A stretch of DNA of 64,000 nt from Mesostigma viride. Lineage: Eukaryota > Streptophyta > Mesostigmatophyceae > Mesostigmatales > Mesostigmataceae. Position numbers and translations under genes: made by a program. Below are positions 47,301 to 58,500 of this stretch, one piece after another. Positions within the stretch are counted from its first letter, which is position 1. Each line of letters begins with the position of its first letter. The DNA lies in assembly GCA_009746045.1 (NCBI GenBank), contig RPFO01001021.1, forward strand, positions 227,001 through 291,000, read 5' to 3'. Below the pieces are notes generated by a model. The model saw only the letters and a list, made by a program, of their open reading frames with translations, did no database searches and had not been told where the DNA came from.

Positions 47301-50300
47301 CTTGGCCCCCCGCAGTGCTCCATTAATTTATAACCATTTCCGCAAATGGCTCGCGCAGGACATCGCCACTTGATTCTTTCTTCTGAATGTTTCGCCACTT
47401 ATCCTGCACCCAAGGAGAGCCCACAAAAATTTCAAGTCTTTTAGCAACAGTGCCACACCAGGTAATTTACTATATGTATAATCATGCAACACAGAAAGCA
47501 CATCCACTAAGATACAGGATTGTTTGTTTCATAAAAGATCTTGGCTGAACAACAAATGGTCTGTGTTGCGGTATAAAGTACCTTACGATTCCAGAGAAGT
47601 TAGCATGCTGATCAATGTGGTCGGCAATGTAACCTAGTATACGAACACCAATGGGGGCCAGCTTGCAGCAATGTGCTTGCATACCAAGTAATTGGGCGTT
47701 ACACCTAGTAAATGTATGGCCCTCCGCTTACTAGGCCAGCAAGGAGAAGGATGCTGTGACTAATGAATCTCACTATATTCTACTTCCCCCTACCCGAGTA
47801 ACACTGGTACCCGTGGCACTTGCACCTGAAGCTTCCTGCAGTGTTCTTTCCCCATAATCTCCTCTTGAAGCTCATAATACACCTCCTTCCCCCTTCCATG
47901 GTGTGCGACTCTCTCAAACCGTGCCCAGAGCATCCATGCAATTTGTCAAAGTTAATGCTCGCCAAAACACATAGCCGACTGTCCGCTGCCATGTTCATGC
48001 ACCATGCACCGCCCCACTGCAGCAACAACTGAAATGGCTGGCAGGTTATTCAACCACCCGTCACCTGGCATGCATGCCTCTTCTGGCTCCTTGTGCCTTT
48101 CTTCCCAAGCTCGTCATCGCAACTACGTTCTTCCTGACCCACATTCCCCACCCCCCACGACGACATCAAACAATTACCTTTAGATCCTGTGGCGTCCGCT
48201 CCTGCCAAACATGCGGATACCTCTTCAGAATCGCCTTCCAATTCCCCGTGCCAAACTGGGCCACACCTGCCTTCAGGGCCGCAGCCTCAGCATCAGTAAA
48301 GGACTTGCTCGGCCGCCGCAGTGCCACCGGGCTGTCTGCCAAGGTACCCAACCCTTGAAGGCTAGGGGGAGGGCAATAAGAAGAGGCTCCGCTAGCAGCA
48401 GCCACGGCTTTCCGTTCCTTCTCCTGCCGTTCCTTTTCCCTCCGATCCTTCTCCCGCTCTTCTTTTGCCTGCCGCTCCTCCTCCTTCCGCTCCTTCTCTT
48501 GCCTTTTCAGCTCCTTCTGCCGTTCCTGCTCCTTCCGTTCCATCTCCTTCTGCCGTTCCTTCTCCTTCCTCTTCATCTCCTTCTGCAATGCCATCTCCTT
48601 CCTCTCCTTCTCCTTCCGTTTCAGCTCCTTCTGCCGTTCCTGCTCCTTCCGTTTCAGCTCCTTCTGCCGTTCCTGCTCCTTCCGTTCCATCTCCTTCTGC
48701 CGTTCCTTCTCCTTCAAATGCGCCGCCTCCTTCTCGCGGATTTTTGGCTCATGCTTCAAGAAGTGGTTCAGCAGCTCGTCTTTGCCCCACAGGTTCAGCG
48801 ACTTGCGGTTCTTGACAAAGTCCTTCGCACACTGCGAGAAGTGTGAGGTCGTTACCACGAAGCCTTCGTTGGGTGTCAACTTCCCCAGGCTAGCACCGTC
48901 AGCCACTGACGTCTCCGAGGGAGCTTGCTCCGTTGTGCCCTCGTGCTTGGCGGGGGTCCGTGCGGGCTTGTCCTCGGCCGGTGGCTTGTAGTTGTCCATG
49001 GCGCCGTAAAAGGCGCGCACCTGTTCCACGCCCACGCAGGAAACCCACTGTTGCCAGGGGGTCGCAGGGGCAATAAATACAAGTCAGCAGCAGTCTAGCA
49101 GTGTCAGCATTGACGCCTTTGTTTCGCTGTTCCCAAGAAGGCAGCTGGGCAAAAAGTGGGAAGGTGGTGAAGAGGGGTCAGGAAATAAATTAGGCTTTGG
49201 AGCTCTTGGGCTTCTGGAGTAACTTATTGGATTGTAACTTTTTTTTAGCTGATATATTGGTTTTGTGCTGCCACTGCTAGATATACCTTCCAACTGGAAA
49301 CAGCCAAACGAAAGTCGAAGTGCTCAGCAAAGTTGTATGCTAGGATGTTCGTTATTAGAATGTCACTAGTGTGACCCGCTGGCTTCGCCCAGCCAAAAAA
49401 AGTCACTTTTGGGCGGTAGAGAGACCTTTTGGGCGGTAGAGGGACTGCCCGCTGCCCGCTGCCCGCTGCCCGCTGCCCGCTGCCCGCCGCCCGCTGCCCG
49501 GAGTGCCCGCTGCCCGCAGCCCGCGGCCAGCTTTTGTCGTATTGGCGTTCAGTATTTTTCCGTAGCTTTTTGTAAGTAAGAAATTCGTTTCAGTAGATTT
49601 ATGTAAGTAACGCTCTCCTTCGCTGCGCTCCGGAGGCTTTGCTGCGCTCCGGAGGCTTCGCTGCGCTCCGGAGGCTTCGCTGCGCTCCGGAGGCTTCGCT
49701 GCGCTCCGAAGGCTTCGCTGAGCTCAGCAGGCCGCTGAAGCAACTGCTCGCTTCGCGCGGGTTGGTGGTCAGTAGGTCCGCTTCTTTCGTATTGGCGGTC
49801 AGTCCTCTTTCCCCTTTTTGGATTGGTGGGGAAGTCGCGATGCCCTGAATAGTGGCGGATTACCTTACATTGCTAAATTAATAACTAGGATGATACAAAT
49901 AAGAGTGTAGGAGTTATGAGTACTGCAAGCTTACCACCACCAGGTGGCATGTCCTAATCTGTCATTGTGTCTCAAGCAGTGCCCTTGGATCCACATCCCA
50001 GGCAGAACGATGAATGCCCACTAGATTGCCTGCCCGGTACTTGTCTACTATAACACTGAGAGAGCCCCCAGGGAATGAAGTGTAGCACAGCCATACGCTA
50101 GCGCACGCTTGGTTTTGCCCATGCCGATTCACCTTGCCTTTCCTTCCTAGCCAACGGTGACAAACGTAATGACCAAAGCAGATTTCATCGTTTACAGCCC
50201 ACCTTCCCGCTTGTGGAACCCAGCCTCAAGCCTCAAGGCGATCACATTCGTAGTGCCAACCTCCCTCCTCCCTTGCAAGTCTCACGCAAGAAGAACAGAG

Positions 50301-50826
50301 TGGTCAGCAGCCAGGCACCCGCCCGCAACAACGTGACGCTCCAATTACTCAGCATCATGGCCGTGCTTGTAATAAATGGCCAACAGACCACGGCTAGGGG
50401 TGACAGATAGGAAAGGGGATAGGTAAGGGAATGGGTAAGGAAACAAGGCAAGTGCCTGCTTACCTGCTTGCACTGCACGAGGGAAAATATGTTGCCGCCG
50501 CTTCTTGTCAGGATGATGTCGCAGCCGCCATCTCGCGTGCGCTTCGTGACCGTCGTGTGATACCCCAGGCACTCAAACAGCCACGAGCAATACAGCTCAA
50601 AATCCTCAGGCGTACAATCTACACAGTCTCGGTAGAGGCGCTGTGCCCTTGCCTGGGCCTCCCTTTCCCTCTGGAACGGGGAAACCTCCTTCTCTGGTTC
50701 CTGGGCGGGCTCTAGGTCCTTGACAGGTGTCGTCATTTCCTCGCCCATTTGAGACTCGCCCGTGTGAGACTGGTCTGCTTGGGACTGTCTAGTCTCCCTC
50801 GTCCTCCGGGCCGCCACGCGCTCCAT
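47248..50826 (-). CDS. Mrr-type nuclease fused to telobox MYB domain
   Basis: Three exons, all phase 0: 50826-50464, 49047-48178, and 47403 to a stop at about 47248. The product is about 460 residues. Residues 74-121 hold the Mrr restriction-endonuclease core: E77, D99 and D103 in DGGCDI, then VQCK with Q118 and K120. The exon junction falls inside the domain, which resumes as VGVEQVRAFYGAM and GFVVTTSHFSQCAKDF. A Lys/Glu/Arg-rich linker of decapeptide-like repeats (ERQKELKRKE) spans about 180-340. The end is a telobox MYB (TRF-like): SFTDAEAAALKAGVAQFGTG, W, RTPQDLK, then DKWRN in exon 3. Mrr enzymes cleave modified DNA in bacteria; telobox MYBs bind telomeric or related repeats. A nuclear DNA-binding nuclease is inferred. 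The 5' end may extend, as no in-frame stop lies just upstream of the ATG, and the last residues are uncertain. Confidence 0.85.
49440..49730 (+). repeat. 7-bp and 18-bp repeats in the nuclease gene intron
   Basis: 49447-49525 holds repeats of cccgctg. 49617-49725 holds about six copies of an 18-base unit (ttcgctgcgctccggagg). Both lie in the 1.4-kb first intron of the nuclease-MYB gene (49048-50463). The rest of that intron has nothing recognisable. Confidence 0.85.
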
Positions 50827-51019
50827 GCAGTCAGGAGAAGGAGTGGTACCTGAGGTTGTCGCGGTGTCTGCGACGGCAGCAAGCGAAGAGATTCACATAT
50901 GGCATTGTCCACCGATTTCGGGTGAGTCCTGAGTCCCAGGCCGAGTGGCATGACCCCAACGGGGGATTGCTGCGAATATTGAGAGTCGACTTTGGAGGGC
51001 CGCCCAGGGCACCAAAAAC

Positions 51020-51350
51020 TGCGTCACGTGGTACCAATACAGAAACCTTCTACCCCTATACACAACGAGAAGGAGAGAGGGCGCCCTAGCTTCTCTCGCT
51101 GCCTCAAGTGGGCAGGCCACAGAGGACTATCTCTGCATCATGGTGCAGGCCCAACTGTGGGTGCATTGAAACAAGAAGTAGCAACAGCGGATGCAAGAAG
51201 ACTGCCCCGTCGCCAAAAGGCCACCGATATAGGCTTAGAACTCACGGAAAGGCGCCGGTTTGGGAGAGAATAAAGGCCTCTTCCGGAGCCTGAGGGTTTC
51301 TTAGGGCACGCCCAGGGTCCACCCACAGCCCCCAGGGCATGCGTAGACTT
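51020..51350 (-). repeat. Dispersed repeat, longest copy (copy 3)
   Basis: The minus strand contains, in order, the part shared with 47060-47300 and the part shared with 1-170. It is the longest copy in the window. It lies about 200 bases upstream of the nuclease-MYB start codon. No coding sense is seen. Confidence 0.65.
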
Positions 51351-51395
51351 CACAATTACTCATGAAGCGATCCCCCAAAAGGCGATACCCAATGC

Positions 51396-51794
51396 TTAAC
51401 CAAATAAGTAGAAATAGCGCACCATACTGATTTCATACAAACAAACATTTCCTTGACAGGTCGCAAAATTGACAACGTAGTCGAACTTTACAGTGCACGT
51501 GCGATCGGACGTTGCCAGGGTAAGAAACATAAGGTGCCCGAGTGGGAGTCCATTAGACGTACCTTCGCTATAGAAATCCGGTGGAATAAGTTCCAGGTAT
51601 CCATGGAACACGAGATAAAGTACTTTCACCAAGAAAGAGGCCACAATCACCCCAAACAATACGGTCGTAACGTCCACGTTCGTGGTTGTCAAAATACGAA
51701 GAATCTGGCTGAGCAGCTTTCCTGTAAAGTCTGCTAAGGCGTGTAATAGCGCCTGTATGTCAAATCCGAGATGTAATGAGGCAAAACCCTCCAT
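51396..51794 (-). CDS. Candidate membrane protein, first exon or short gene
   Basis: The frame opens MEGFASLHLGFDIQALLHAL and has a hydrophobic helix (VTTVLFGVIVASFLVKVLYLVF, about residues 42-63). A strong donor (GAAG|GTACGT, about 51560) follows the codons for PPDFYSE. If unspliced, the frame ends after 132 residues. If spliced, the next exon is not identified. The region is less GC-rich than the flanking genes. The family is not recognised. Confidence 0.35.
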   Translation of the reverse strand: MEGFASLHLGFDIQALLHALADFTGKLLSQILRILTTTNVDVTTVLFGVIVASFLVKVLYLVFHGYLELIPPDFYSEGTSNGLPLGHLMFLTLATSDRTCTVKFDYVVNFATCQGNVCLYEISMVRYFYLFG

Positions 51795-52593
51795 GCTGCC
51801 AATGCTTTCCGCTTGACTGTTGTAATATACTCGCCTACATCCTCAGAATGTTGCGAGTACTCATGGCCTCTACTGCCCAAAACATGCAGTGAGGCATATG
51901 ATAGAAATTGCCGAAAAATGTTAGCACACCGACAACGCCATTCAAAGCTTCTTCGGGTCAATCATTTATTAGCTTCATTGCCCTTCGGCAACCATCCCCG
52001 ATCCGCGTTGCTCCATCTCGGACGTGTGGATACAACAGCTGATACAATCATGTTGTCAATGTTGATGCTTGATGTCGTGGGTTGCAGGCTTGCAGGCTGC
52101 AGCACAGCTCAGTTCTGTTCCCGCGCTTATCCTCAACGGTAACTTTTCCCGTTAGTCTGCTGTACAGTAGTCAGTCAGCCCGAAACGCCGAGGTCGCGTG
52201 GGGCGTTGTAGCCCCTCCAGGATTTGCGGTACTGTACGGCATATTCAGCGGCTGCAAGTAGGCAGCCGTCAGACCGTAGGATACCGAGGGTACAATAATG
52301 ATAATAACTCTCCCAAGGGTAAAGTGGTGTTTCGATGCCTCTCTGCTCAGTGCCCGGACGGTAATTATCGTGCACTCAAAAAGTAGCCGGTAAAACTTTT
52401 GGCCAAGGATTTCTTGCCCGTGATATGAAATTGGCAATTTGCACGTTGACCGGCCGTATTACAGGAGCGCGGAAATGTCCATACGATAGTGCCGGAAATA
52501 CAGGGGGCCTTTGCGAACTTAAGTCGAGATCCTCAGCAATTGTAAATTTCACATTCGCGTTCTAAATGCGTTTCTAGAGGCATTTAAGTCACG
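51795..52593. other. Intergenic sequence upstream of the Ser-Pro-Arg coiled-coil gene
   Basis: Short overlapping frames on both strands (for example 52171-52437 minus) have no recognisable content. The promoter and 5' UTR of the downstream gene should lie in the last few hundred bases, but no core element is evident. Confidence 0.35.
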
Positions 52594-55500
52594 ATGTCCG
52601 GCAGCTATGCCTCACAGCGTGAGGCATTATCTCCGCGGAGGGGCGCGGAAACTACCGGGTACAGTTCTCGCGTGGGGTCTTATGTTGCCCAGTCGCCTAG
52701 ACTAACAATATCTACTCGTCCAACCAACCCAGTCTCGCCAAGGCGGTCAGTCGAGGATTCGGACTATTTCAGACAACCGGGCCGCGCTGCGTCCACCTAC
52801 GCTACAACACCAGCGTCGCCTAGGCAGACGCCTTCCACACTTTATTCGGCTTTGCAACCGACTCCGGCACGGGCAGTCGACACGTCCAGTTTTTCTCCCC
52901 GGGCAGCAAGGGCAACCGCATCCGCTTACTCGTTTGCACCTTCTTCCCCCAGGCAGTCCACTTCTCTCTACTCCCGAGAAGCCGTCTCACCTCGCGCTGG
53001 AGCGGCAGCCTATGGCACTTCCTCAAATCAGCCGACTTATCGCTCATCTGTCATCTCCCCTCGGGCCGCAGGTTATGTGCCCAGTCCGCTGTCTCCACGG
53101 GCGCCGTTATCCCCGCGGGCTGGGTCTAGCATTAGTGGGACCCTACGTGACAGCAGACCAATTGAGAGCAGACCAACCGACAGCAGGCCAACTGACAGCC
53201 GGCCAACGGACAGCAGGCCAGTGGTAAAGGTGCGATCAAAGGAAGTCAAAATTTTTGTTTGGTTCATATTTTTAATTTAGCATAGTTTTACCTACGTGAA
53301 GGTGCTTCTTTTAATTTTTAATGGTCTCATCGCTCTTAACTCGATGGTACTCTGTTGCTTTTCTTTTTGCCAGGAGAGGGAGCCTTCCCTGTCATTAAGT
53401 CAACCACGAGCCCAGCCCGCCCAAGGAAATGCTTCCTTCTCGGATGTAAGTGCAGTAATCGCTCAAGTTTCCAAGGAGCTATACATTGTTTTTGTCGGCT
53501 TGTTGGATTGGCTGACCTGGCGTTGCTTTTAATTTGAGTATCCAACTTGCAGAAAGAGCCACAAGTTTTTGATGGCGATTGAGTGTCGCCAATGATATCA
53601 AGTCTTTTTTTGCGTAGCTCTGGCAACGTATCTCCTAGCCACTATGAGTGTGCTTTGTGTCATCTGCAGATTCTCACCACCTGTCTACGGCCTTATCACC
53701 ATGCCCAATCTATGGCCTTATCACCACGCCCAATCTATGGCCACACAATATCGCCCTGTGCCATCCGTCATTTTCAGATGGCCGCCCAGGGGCTGCAGCA
53801 GCGGTTCAATGCGTTGCGGGAGGACTTTGAGTACAACCTGAAGCTCCTTTCTGGGCGCGACAGGGAGATCAAGACCCTGGAAGATAGCCTTCGCAACCGG
53901 TCCGTGGATCCTGGTGTCACTACCTTCAGCAACCAGCCACATTGCCTGACAGTTAACTAATTCCCCCCCACTCCACCCCCGCCAGTAGCAAACGCGACCA
54001 TACATCTCTGATAAGGTTTACCTAACTGAAAATTTGTTCTACCAAGTCCATTTGCTAATCGCCTTGTGGTGTACGTTGAACAAGTTTTTCTTCTTGTATT
54101 TCAGTATGTTTCATAAGACGTCTTAATTCCCCCGGTTCAGCGATGATGATTGCCTCACCTAACTGGCGCTCTGTTTGATGCCCTGTTGCATGCCCCTGCA
54201 TACATTTTCTCACTGCCTTTGCGCCTTGGCCATTCTCCTACAGTATGTCCCCCGAGTGCCAGGCCTAGCCTGATTGGCGAACCAAACCTTGTCGACGTAC
54301 CTGAGTTTTTCAAACGCCTCTGCTACAGCGATTAAGTGTCGATGGTTTGACTCAGTGCTGGCAGGGAAACAGACACCCCACAAGTCGACCGTAACATTGG
54401 ATCATTTGGCACGATTTTGCTGCGGAAGGAGCAGGTTTTCACAAATCTATGCTTACTTTGGCGTCACTTCACGTCGTGGATTCACATCGTCTCAATGCCG
54501 GCAGTGAGGAGCAGCTATATCTGCTCTTTATCTCATCATCGCTTCATGACAATGCTTCCTGCTGCCTCAGTGTCGGCAGCAAAAATTAGGTGTATCTAAC
54601 CTTTACATCGTCGTGACCTCATGGCACTCATTTGTGACACTTGCCCTCGTTTGTGGCAGCGAGGAGCAGCTGCGTGCGTTCCAGGGCAGCATGCAGGACA
54701 TGGAGAGCAGCGCGCGTGACGAGAAGAAGACGGTTGACTTCCTTAAGGTGCAGCTGCAGGTGAGCAGGCGCGGCAGGCAGGCTGGCATATGGCCTCCCGT
54801 ACCATATGGTGCTACCCCCCCCCTCTTCTTACGAAGAATGTGGTGTTCGTGCCTGTCTGCTTGTTAGCAGTGCCCTCCCCCTCTGCTCATCAAGAGTATG
54901 GTGTCCCCGCCCCTCTTCTCACGAAGAATACGGTGTTCGTGCCTCTCTGCTTGTTAGCAGTGTCCTCCCCCTCTGCTCATCAAGAGTATGGTGTTCCCGC
55001 CCCTCTTCTTACGAAGAATATGGTGTTCGTGCCTCTCTGCTTGTTAGCAGTGTCATCCCCCTCTGCTCATCAAGAGAACGGTGTTCCCGCCCCTCTTCTT
55101 ATCAAGAGCATGGTGTTCGTGCCTCTCTGCTAAGAGTTGAATTTGTGAGGCACTACATGTGGCCAAACGGACTGTCTGAACATTTTCTCTTGGTTTGTAC
55201 CTTTCTTCTGTGTGCCTGCTCGCATCCCATCCGCGTGTGCCAGCACACGAACGCGGTGCTGGAGCAAGAGAGGGAGCGGCGACAGTCGCTGGAGCTGGAG
55301 AGCCGCAAGGTGGTGCAGGAGCTGCAGAACCAGCTTTCAACGCTGCGGTAAGGGGCCCATGCTTGGGCTTACAACTTGGCGCGTGCAGTACTGCGACTCA
55401 CGCACAGCAGCCGCTGCCTTCATTTTTTGTTGTAGTCATCAACTGAAGGGCATGTTAGCATCAACTGAAGGGCATGTTAGCATGACATCGCCAAACCCAT

Positions 55501-58500
55501 ATCACCTAGCTGTGGGAAGCCCCGCAACTGGTTTCTTGGTCTCTCCAACCTACCCCACTCTGCTTGGACTTGAAAGAGTTTATGATGTTCACAAGCGTGT
55601 CATTCATGCGGCCTTCTGCGTGGTTTGTTCACTTAGCTAAATAGTACGCAGTATGACTTGGTACGCTCCGAGCCTGTATTGTGTATACTACGCAGAAATA
55701 CGAGTATGATAGTAGTACGTAAATAGTACGCAAAAGCACGATACAGGAATGCTGCATACGACACATAGTACGCGTACTAGCCACATTATACCCTGTCCTA
55801 TTTATCCCTTTTAGTTCAGTTCTATGTACGCAACACGGGTTTTTCCCTCGCATAGGAATTAAGAATGTGTAAACCTGAATTCTCAAGTAAAACTAGCTGT
55901 GTGACCGCCCCCCCCCAAACTGTCCTTCCTGATCCTGCTACCCTTGTGTGTTCCGTGGTTGACCTGTTCTCTGGGCAGCCTGGAGGCGGCGGAGCACAAG
56001 CGTACGTCCGAAAGTGAGGCTGATCGTCGAGATATGGAGCAGCAGCAGCAGCTGTCCATGCTGGTGCGTAAATGTTTTGCAGTCATGGCAGTATTGCTGC
56101 TGCCTGCCACACACAGAACACGCATGCCCTGCATCCTTCGAGCTAGGTAAAACCATCATCTTCTTAGTTACAATCCTGGTTCCATATGGTAAAAATGGCT
56201 TATCTGTTTGTGTATGGGTTATGCGTGATGGTGGTAGAGAGTGGCGTGCAGCGAAGTTTATCGGCCAACCGCCATATGTTACAAATTTGCAGCTAATAGA
56301 TTTGGTTCTATTCCGTTCATTGCGATGTGCAGCACCCAACACAAGGCCATTTGGTCAGATCTGTCCCCTATCCCTTCCATCACTAACAAGAATGTGACCC
56401 TTTTGCTCATATTCCTGGTTGCCTCTGCTATTCTTTTATTGTGGTCCCATGCCTGGCGTCCCTCTGCGCCCATGCCCCTGACGTGGCCACATCTACATGC
56501 ACCCCCCATGCGCCCGCTCCCCTGACATGCTAACGCTTTAGTGCCCTTCCCCCAATACGGCCACCCCCCTGACATTCTAACGCTTCGGTGCCCTCCCCCA
56601 AATGTGGCTCCCCCCCTGACATGCTAACACTTCCGTGCCCTCCCCAGGTGGCCGAGGTGACCCAGAAGGAGAAGGCGATGGCGGAGACACTCGCTCTGCT
56701 GACCGACCACCGCGACAAGGCACGCGCGGAGCTGGCGGAGCTGAGGGAGCAGCTAGCGCGCAGGGACAAGGAGGTGCAGGCGATGACAGGCGCCAGCGCG
56801 GCCGAGAGGGAGGCGCTGCGGGCAGAGGCCGCGGAGCTGAGGGCGCAGCTGGCTGAGGCAAAGGTGGGCCGATGTGTTAGACATGGGTGTTTGAACTGCA
56901 GGTATTCTTATTGGTAATGCTCGTTCTATGTGGTACTCGAGTTTCTGGTGTGTGTGAGCCGTGGTGGGTGGGGAAACCGGGCTAGGTGAAATAATGTGTC
57001 ATGATTGACATATGAGCGGTGCCAGGGGGTTGGCAGAGTGCGGCCAGAATATAAGTGAGATATAGTATGCCCTGTTGGATTTGGCATGTTGAAGGGTCTT
57101 GTTTAGGTTTGATGCATGCCGCGGCAGGAAGGTGGCACAAGAAATTGGCAACATGCGGATTGGGGGGAAAATCGGTGGGTGGACTGGTGAGACGGTGTAC
57201 ACATGGTGGCAGCTTGAATGGTACAACATAAAGGAGAGGGTTCGTAACCTTAACTTTGGTAGTCCATGCGGAGGTACCTACGCAGAGAATGCCAACGGCT
57301 ATCTCTATCTCTATCTTTCTGGCTACACGTTTGATTGATTTCTTTTTCAGGCTCTTCCTTCGCGCGTGGCCAACCCACGCATACCCTGCTTTTCTTCTTC
57401 ATAAACTCTCCCACGTGAGCGCCCAACTGGCCGACGTCGTTACCCACCTGGCTGGCTGGCCACCATCCTACCGACCTATCTTGCACCCATAAACTAAACT
57501 GTATATGCGTTTATACCATCCTTTGTGGATGCGCCCAACAATACCCCCTCGCTCCCCCCTCATCCTCTCCCCCCCCCCCCCCCCCCCATGATCAGGAGGC
57601 CGGCAAGCGTCAGCAGCAAGCATCGGACGATAACGCGGCAGAGCTTCAACATCGCTGCCACGGGCTGGTGGAGCAGGTGGCGGTGCTCACCGCGCGCTGT
57701 GAGGTGCTCGAGCGCGAGGTGCAGGACGCCAAGCTGCAGGCATGTGGCAGGGCGTGGCACGCTGGCTGTGCTGCTGGCACTGGTTGCATTTCAGAAAGGA
57801 AATTAATTGCCTAGAGAGTGTAGCGGGGTGTGTAGCTTCTAGAGGAAGATGTAAATGAGAACAGAAGTGAACGGGAATCATCTGGCAGTTGTTCGCACAG
57901 GTTGATGCACTGAGCATCGGTACTAATATTCCCCCCACCCCCTTCCCCCCCGGCCCCCGGCCCCCGGCCCCCGGCCCCCGGCCCCCGGCCCCCGGCCCCC
58001 GGCCCCCGGCCCCCGGCCCCCGGCCATGTGTTCAAACGCAACCTCCCTGTTTTCACAACCTTGCCCCCCTCCAGGCGGCGACCAAGGCGATGTCGTCCAA
58101 GGAAGAGCACGACAACGTCGTGGCGGGTCTGATGGAGGAGAAAGGGGACCTGCAGCACTCGCTCCAGGAGATGCAGGCGGAGAAGCACGACTTGCTCGAG
58201 GACAAGCAGCAGCTGCAGCAGGAGAAGCACTCGCTGGAGCTCAAGCTGCATGACTCGAGCGTGGCGCTCGACTACCGCGAGCGAGAGGTCCACGAGATGG
58301 AAGCCAAGGTGGAGGAGCTGCACGATAAGATCGAGGAGGCGGGCCACCAGATGGCCGATGCCACAGCCCGGCTAGACAAGGCGGCCGCGGTGGAGAAGGG
58401 CCTCCGCAAGGAGATCGCCTCGATGGTCAAGTACTTGCGCGCGGCAGAGGAGGCGCTGGTGGAGGCCGGGGTCATGGGCGATGGGCCCGGTGATGGGGCC

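Noticed and set aside
48211-48846. Leu-rich and Pro/Ser-rich plus-strand frames
   Set aside because: They are antisense to the Lys/Glu-rich linker of the nuclease-MYB gene.
47248-50826. Bacterial contamination as the source of the Mrr domain
   Set aside because: Two phase-0 GT-AG introns, a eukaryotic telobox MYB domain and continuity with repeats found elsewhere in the window argue against it.
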